Shown one piece after another: positions 60,105 to 64,000 of a stretch of 64,000 bases of DNA. The notes beneath the pieces were generated by a model. The model was not told the DNA's origin, ran no database searches, and worked only from the letters and a program-made list of their open reading frames with translations. Position 1 is the first letter of the stretch. Each line of letters opens with the position of its first letter. This DNA is from Tigriopus japonicus (Eukaryota > Arthropoda > Copepoda > Harpacticoida > Harpacticidae): assembly GCA_010645155.1 (NCBI GenBank), contig CM021314.1, positions 5,037,460-5,101,459 on the forward strand. The letters are read 5' to 3'. Position numbers and translations under genes: made by a program.

Positions 60105-63100
60105 ATGCCACCCAAACGCGATGTTGGTGCGGAGGAGATCCCGGAACCCTTGGATGAGGTTCCGAGGTGGTTGGGTCCGCTTCTATCACATATGCAGAAA
60201 GAATCCGAGGATCGTCTAATGAGGTTCATGTCGTCCATGGGTGGAGAGCAGCCACCGAGATCTCGCACTCTGCGAAGAGTAGAGATATCCAAACCTGAGA
60301 AGTTGGTAAAGGATGTATCATGGAATAGTTTTATAACTTGGCGTCAACAAGTGGAGGATTATTTTACCTTGTCTGAGATTGATCTTCAGGATAAATCCAT
60401 CCAGATCAAGACGTTGTGGAGCCTCATGACCACCGAGATGTTGGCTCATGTGAGACACGCCATGAATGTTCCGATGGACACCACACGTACGGTTAAAGCT
60501 GTTTTGGATATCGTCCAAACGTTCCTTAGATCAAAAAGGAATTTGGCTGTGGATCATTTGGCTTTCGAGAGATGTCACCAGGAGTCTGGACAATCTTTTG
60601 ACGACTTTTTCGTACAACTTCGAAAGACTGCAGAGGATGCTCAATTGTGCTCGTCATGTTTGGATACACGATTGGTCGCACGGATAATTGCTGGCATCAA
60701 TGATTCTAAGGTACGGTCAAAGTTGTTGGCATTAAACAAGTTACCATCTCTTAAGGAGACAGTGGATTTATGCCGAGCTGAAGAGACAGCAAACATTGAC
60801 GTGGATAATATGGAACAAAGTGGCGCCAAGATCAATCGGAATAAGTTCAAGGTCAAGACTAACTCTGAATATGGAAAGAAGGCCGTGGTCCCGAAATCCA
60901 GGAGGGATTTTTCCAAGAAACCATGTTCTGCATGCAAACAGATGCACGCCAAAGGGAATTGCCCTGCACGAAACTTGGAATGTTTTGGTTGTCACCAAAT
61001 GGGTCATTTTGAGTCCAATTGCCCCTCAAAATCCAAGAAACTGGGCCGAATCACCATTGGACATCGTGTTCGTGGGCTTGTTGGAGGTCGTTCGCAAACC
61101 ACGCCGACAATGACTGTTGGAATTCGATTCGGTGATGTATTTTTGGGCCAGTTTCCTGCCACCCCAGATTGCGGTGCAGAAGCTTCAATAGCGGGAACGG
61201 GATTTTTAAATACCTTGAAAGTGTCGTCAGACAAACTCAGAAAATTCTTTGGTTCTCCGTTTGTAGCTGCAAATGGCCAAGGGATGAGGCCAATTGGGTC
61301 CCTCAAGTTGATCATTGAGCATCAAGGGGTCGAGACGGAAGAAATCGTTTTCGTCTGTGATGAAGCAGATTCCGAACTCTTGTTATCGTGGTCATGTTTG
61401 ATGGCGTTGGAAGTACTTCCGAAGAATTTTCCGGACCGTTGCATCAGAGCAAAACGGACCACTGTTGGTGATGTTGGCGAGTTGGAAGTTCCAAATTTTG
61501 TTGACAAATCGTTGTGGCAAATATTGTCGCCTTTTCTACGCAGAGAGTCACCTCTGGAGGAGGATTGGACGGCGATCAACGAGATTTTGCGTAAGCAGTA
61601 TGATGACGTTTTCAATTGTGATGGTGAATTACAGGAGATGGCGGGTGAGCCAATGAAGATTTATCTGGAGGAGGACGCCGTTCCATTCCGCCTTAGTGCC
61701 CCCAGAAAAGTCCCCATTCCTGCTGAACAATTCACCAAAGAGGAGCTGATTCGAATGGAGCGGATCAAGGTGATTGAGAAGGTCACGTGGCCAACGGATT
61801 GGGTTCATCCAATGGTAGTGGTGCCTAAAGGAGATTCCCAATGGAGAGTATGTACGGATTTGACCAAGCTGAACAAGTATGTAAAACGTCCTTATTACCC
61901 GATGGTTACTCCGCGAGATGCCGTCAACAAGGTCAAACCTGGTTCGAGATTCTTTTCGACTTTGGACGCAAAGAATGGCTATTGGCAGCTCCCTTTAGCC
62001 GAAGAATCTCGTGATTTAACGACGTTTATCACCGAGCTTGGGAGATTTCGGTACACGAGAGCACCAATGGGTCTTGCTAGTACTCAAGATGAATACTGCA
62101 GACGTGGCGATGATGCGCTTGAAGGACTCGGGTTCCAGTCCAAAGTGGTTGATGATATTTTGGTATTTTCAGAAACTGCTCGCGATCATGTTTTCCACGT
62201 CATTCAAATTCTGGATCGTTGTCGCGCTGCCAGAATCACTCTCAATCCAAAGAAGTGCAATTTGGGCAACAAGGAGGTTGCGTTTGCTGGATACCTGGTT
62301 GGCCAGGAAGGAATTCGTCCAGATCCATCCAAGCTCGATGCCCTGAGTGATTTCCCCACCCCTACAAGTTTGACGGAACTTCGTAGTTTTATGGGATTGG
62401 CGAATCAACTTGGGATGTTCAGTCCTGATATTGCTCGATTGGCAGAACCTTTGAGAGGCCTAATGAAGAAGAAATCGGAGTTTGTATGGAATGCAAATCA
62501 TGATGTGGCCTTCAAGAATTTCAAAAAGGTATTGGTGAAGTCCATTACATTAGTTCCTTTTGACTTGAATTTGCCCACAGTCCTCCAAACCGATGCCTCA
62601 CGACTTCATGGACTTGGTTTTGCGTTAATGCAGAAGAAGGGTGAGAAATGGAATTTGATTCAATGTGGATCACGTTTCGTCACTGAAACAGAATCAAGAT
62701 ACGCAATGATTGAACTCGAGATGTTAGCCGTTGTTTGGGCCGTTCAGAAGTGTTCCATTTACCTTCTGGGACTCCCAAAATTCGAAATAATTGTCGATCA
62801 TCGTCCTCTTCTTCCATTTCTTAATGAGTATACTCTAGATAAGATTGAGAATGCTCGTCTCCAACGCCTGGTCCAGAAATTATCTCGTTATGTCTTCACT
62901 GCTTCGTGGAAGAGTGGGAAGGAGCATATGATCCCGGACGCGTTTTCCCGTGCTCCCGTAGGACAACCCGGTCCAGAGGACTTCGCTCTTGCTGACGAGA
63001 TTGACGAGTCCATGAACAAGAAAGTCAGGAGGATCGCATCGGTGATTAACGGAGATGAAGAAGAGAGTCGAGGAGATTTGATGTTGAGTGATCTCAGGAA

Positions 63101-64000
63101 GACCGCTCAATCCAACCCTATGTATGATTGCCTCGTCAAATACGTTTCGAGTGGATTCCCGCAGAGGATGGAAGATATTCCTGTGGATTGGAGAACCGAA
63201 CTTCAACACATGAAGAAACTGAAAGATAAGTTGTCGGTTTTTCAAGATCTCGTTTTATTTGATGGTCGAATTGTCGTGCCATTACCCGCTCGAAAGTCCG
63301 TTTTGAAAAATCTTCATTCTTCTCATCAGGGCATAGATCGTACGAAACGACGTGCTCGTATGTCGGTTTATTGGCCCGGCATGGGATCCGATATCCAGAA
63401 TACGGTAGAGAGCTGTAATCATTGCCAGATTCATCTCCCTAGCCTTCCCAAAGATTTCCAGACGGATCCACCTCGAACAGAACGTCCTTTTGAGAGAGCA
63501 TCTTGTGATTTGTTCTCCTATGGTGGACACGCCTATTTGGTGTACGTGGACCGTTTTAGTGGCTGGCCCGTTCTTGATCGTTGGAATTCTGATCCGTCAT
63601 CAAACCAAGTCATCAAAGCAATGGTCAAGCATTTTGCTGATTATGGGATTCCCGTATCCTTGAGAAGCGACGGTGGACCCCAGTTTAAGTCCGGGGAATT
63701 TGCCAGATTTGTCCGCGAGTGGAATGTCAACCACGAAATGAGTTCCCCTCATCACCCAGAATCTAACGGCCATGCTGAATCCGCCGTGAAAGCGATGAAA
63801 ATGCTGGTAAAAAAGACGAATTCAGACATTAATCATCCAGATTTTCTCCGTGGTTTATTGGAATGGAGGAACGTTCCAGGTCCCACTGGTCGTTCGCCGT
63901 CTGAATTATTATTTGGCCGTCAAATGCGATCACTAATTCCCGTCGTTCCAGAATTACTCAAACCGATCGATTTGACCGACATACCCGAACGTCGAGAACG
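60105..64000 (+). CDS. Ty3/gypsy retrotransposon Gag-Pol polyprotein, single frame, 3' truncated by the window
   Basis: One frame stays open from the ATG at 60105 (stop TGA just upstream at 60096) to the window end, 1298 codons. Order: Gag; two zinc knuckles C-x2-C-x3-H-x4-C (274-286) and C-x2-C-x4-H-x4-C (293-306); aspartic protease with D-C-G-A (D355); reverse transcriptase with LDAKNGYWQL (D621) and VVDD (D683, D684); RNase H with D830, E870 and D898; integrase zinc domain (H1071, H1074, C1104, C1107) and catalytic D1135, D1189, E1225 (D-x35-E). The RT-RNase H-integrase order defines Ty3/gypsy. Gag and Pol are fused without a frameshift. All catalytic residues seen are intact, so the copy is young. 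The Mag-clade label rests on the short LTR, double zinc knuckle and serine primer and is inference. Confidence 0.93.
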   Translation, partial: MPPKRDVGAEEIPEPLDEVPRWLGPLLSHMQKESEDRLMRFMSSMGGEQPPRSRTLRRVEISKPEKLVKDVSWNSFITWRQQVEDYFTLSEIDLQDKSIQIKTLWSLMTTEMLAHVRHAMNVPMDTTRTVKAVLDIVQTFLRSKRNLAVDHLAFERCHQESGQSFDDFFVQLRKTAEDAQLCSSCLDTRLVARIIAGINDSKVRSKLLALNKLPSLKETVDLCRAEETANIDVDNMEQSGAKINRNKFKVKTNSEYGKKAVVPKSRRDFSKKPCSACKQMHAKGNCPARNLECFGCHQMGHFESNCPSKSKKLGRITIGHRVRGLVGGRSQTTPTMTVGIRFGDVFLGQFPATPDCGAEASIAGTGFLNTLKVSSDKLRKFFGSPFVAANGQGMRPIGSLKLIIEHQGVETEEIVFVCDEADSELLLSWSCLMALEVLPKNFPDRCIRAKRTTVGDVGELEVPNFVDKSLWQILSPFLRRESPLEEDWTAINEILRKQYDDVFNCDGELQEMAGEPMKIYLEEDAVPFRLSAPRKVPIPAEQFTKEELIRMERIKVIEKVTWPTDWVHPMVVVPKGDSQWRVCTDLTKLNKYVKRPYYPMVTPRDAVNKVKPGSRFFSTLDAKNGYWQLPLAEESRDLTTFITELGRFRYTRAPMGLASTQDEYCRRGDDALEGLGFQSKVVDDILVFSETARDHVFHVIQILDRCRAARITLNPKKCNLGNKEVAFAGYLVGQEGIRPDPSKLDALSDFPTPTSLTELRSFMGLANQLGMFSPDIARLAEPLRGLMKKKSEFVWNANHDVAFKNFKKVLVKSITLVPFDLNLPTVLQTDASRLHGLGFALMQKKGEKWNLIQCGSRFVTETESRYAMIELEMLAVVWAVQKCSIYLLGLPKFEIIVDHRPLLPFLNEYTLDKIENARLQRLVQKLSRYVFTASWKSGKEHMIPDAFSRAPVGQPGPEDFALADEIDESMNKKVRRIASVINGDEEESRGDLMLSDLRKTAQSNPMYDCLVKYVSSGFPQRMEDIPVDWRTELQHMKKLKDKLSVFQDLVLFDGRIVVPLPARKSVLKNLHSSHQGIDRTKRRARMSVYWPGMGSDIQNTVESCNHCQIHLPSLPKDFQTDPPRTERPFERASCDLFSYGGHAYLVYVDRFSGWPVLDRWNSDPSSNQVIKAMVKHFADYGIPVSLRSDGGPQFKSGEFARFVREWNVNHEMSSPHHPESNGHAESAVKAMKMLVKKTNSDINHPDFLRGLLEWRNVPGPTGRSPSELLFGRQMRSLIPVVPELLKPIDLTDIPERRE

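Overview
The window is eukaryotic nuclear DNA. Genes are split by GT-AG introns, intergenic DNA is AT-rich, and transposon relics are dense. The three recognisable protein genes (a Cad96Ca-type receptor tyrosine kinase, a leucokinin receptor and a NorpA-type phospholipase C-beta) have their closest remembered relatives in arthropods, so this is most likely an arthropod. A crustacean such as a copepod is my guess, but the sequence alone does not fix the species.

Layout, all genes on the plus strand. (1) 71-1917: the last three coding exons of a Cad96Ca-like receptor tyrosine kinase that enters from the left. (2) 1.9-13.2 kb: intergenic DNA with several non-autonomous DNA transposons, two tRNA-derived SINEs and a 20-bp minisatellite. 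(3) 13190-27496: a complete eight-coding-exon leucokinin receptor gene (413 aa) with an 8.3-kb intron between TM4 and TM5. (4) 27.5-37 kb: a cluster of nested and foldback transposons surrounding a TATA-box promoter and one orphan membrane-protein exon (31848-32022). (5) 38-39.5 kb: a GC-richer, GAGA-rich stretch that looks like a promoter or 5' UTR. (6) 45037-57970: a complete 18-coding-exon PLC-beta gene of the NorpA/PLCB4 type (1121 aa). A dead LINE fragment lies in its eighth intron. (7) 59.1-64 kb: a foldback element, then the 5' part of a Ty3/gypsy (probably Mag-like) retrotransposon with a putative short LTR, a serine-tRNA primer site and one unbroken gag-pol frame that runs off the window.

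The leucokinin receptor couples through Gq to PLC-beta in other arthropods, so the window holds a receptor and a possible downstream effector. They are separated by transposons, and the linkage may be chance. The most distinctive part of the window is the mobile DNA. At least five families of hAT-like elements are visible. Most copies end in TAG or CAG terminal inverted repeats and are flanked by exact or 7-of-8 matching 8-bp target duplications. One insertion can be compared with its own empty site, because the host repeat is present twice in the window. Another hAT-like element is nested inside a different transposon.

All splice sites were read by eye from GT-AG signals, reading phase and remembered family sequences. 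No alignment or database search was run.
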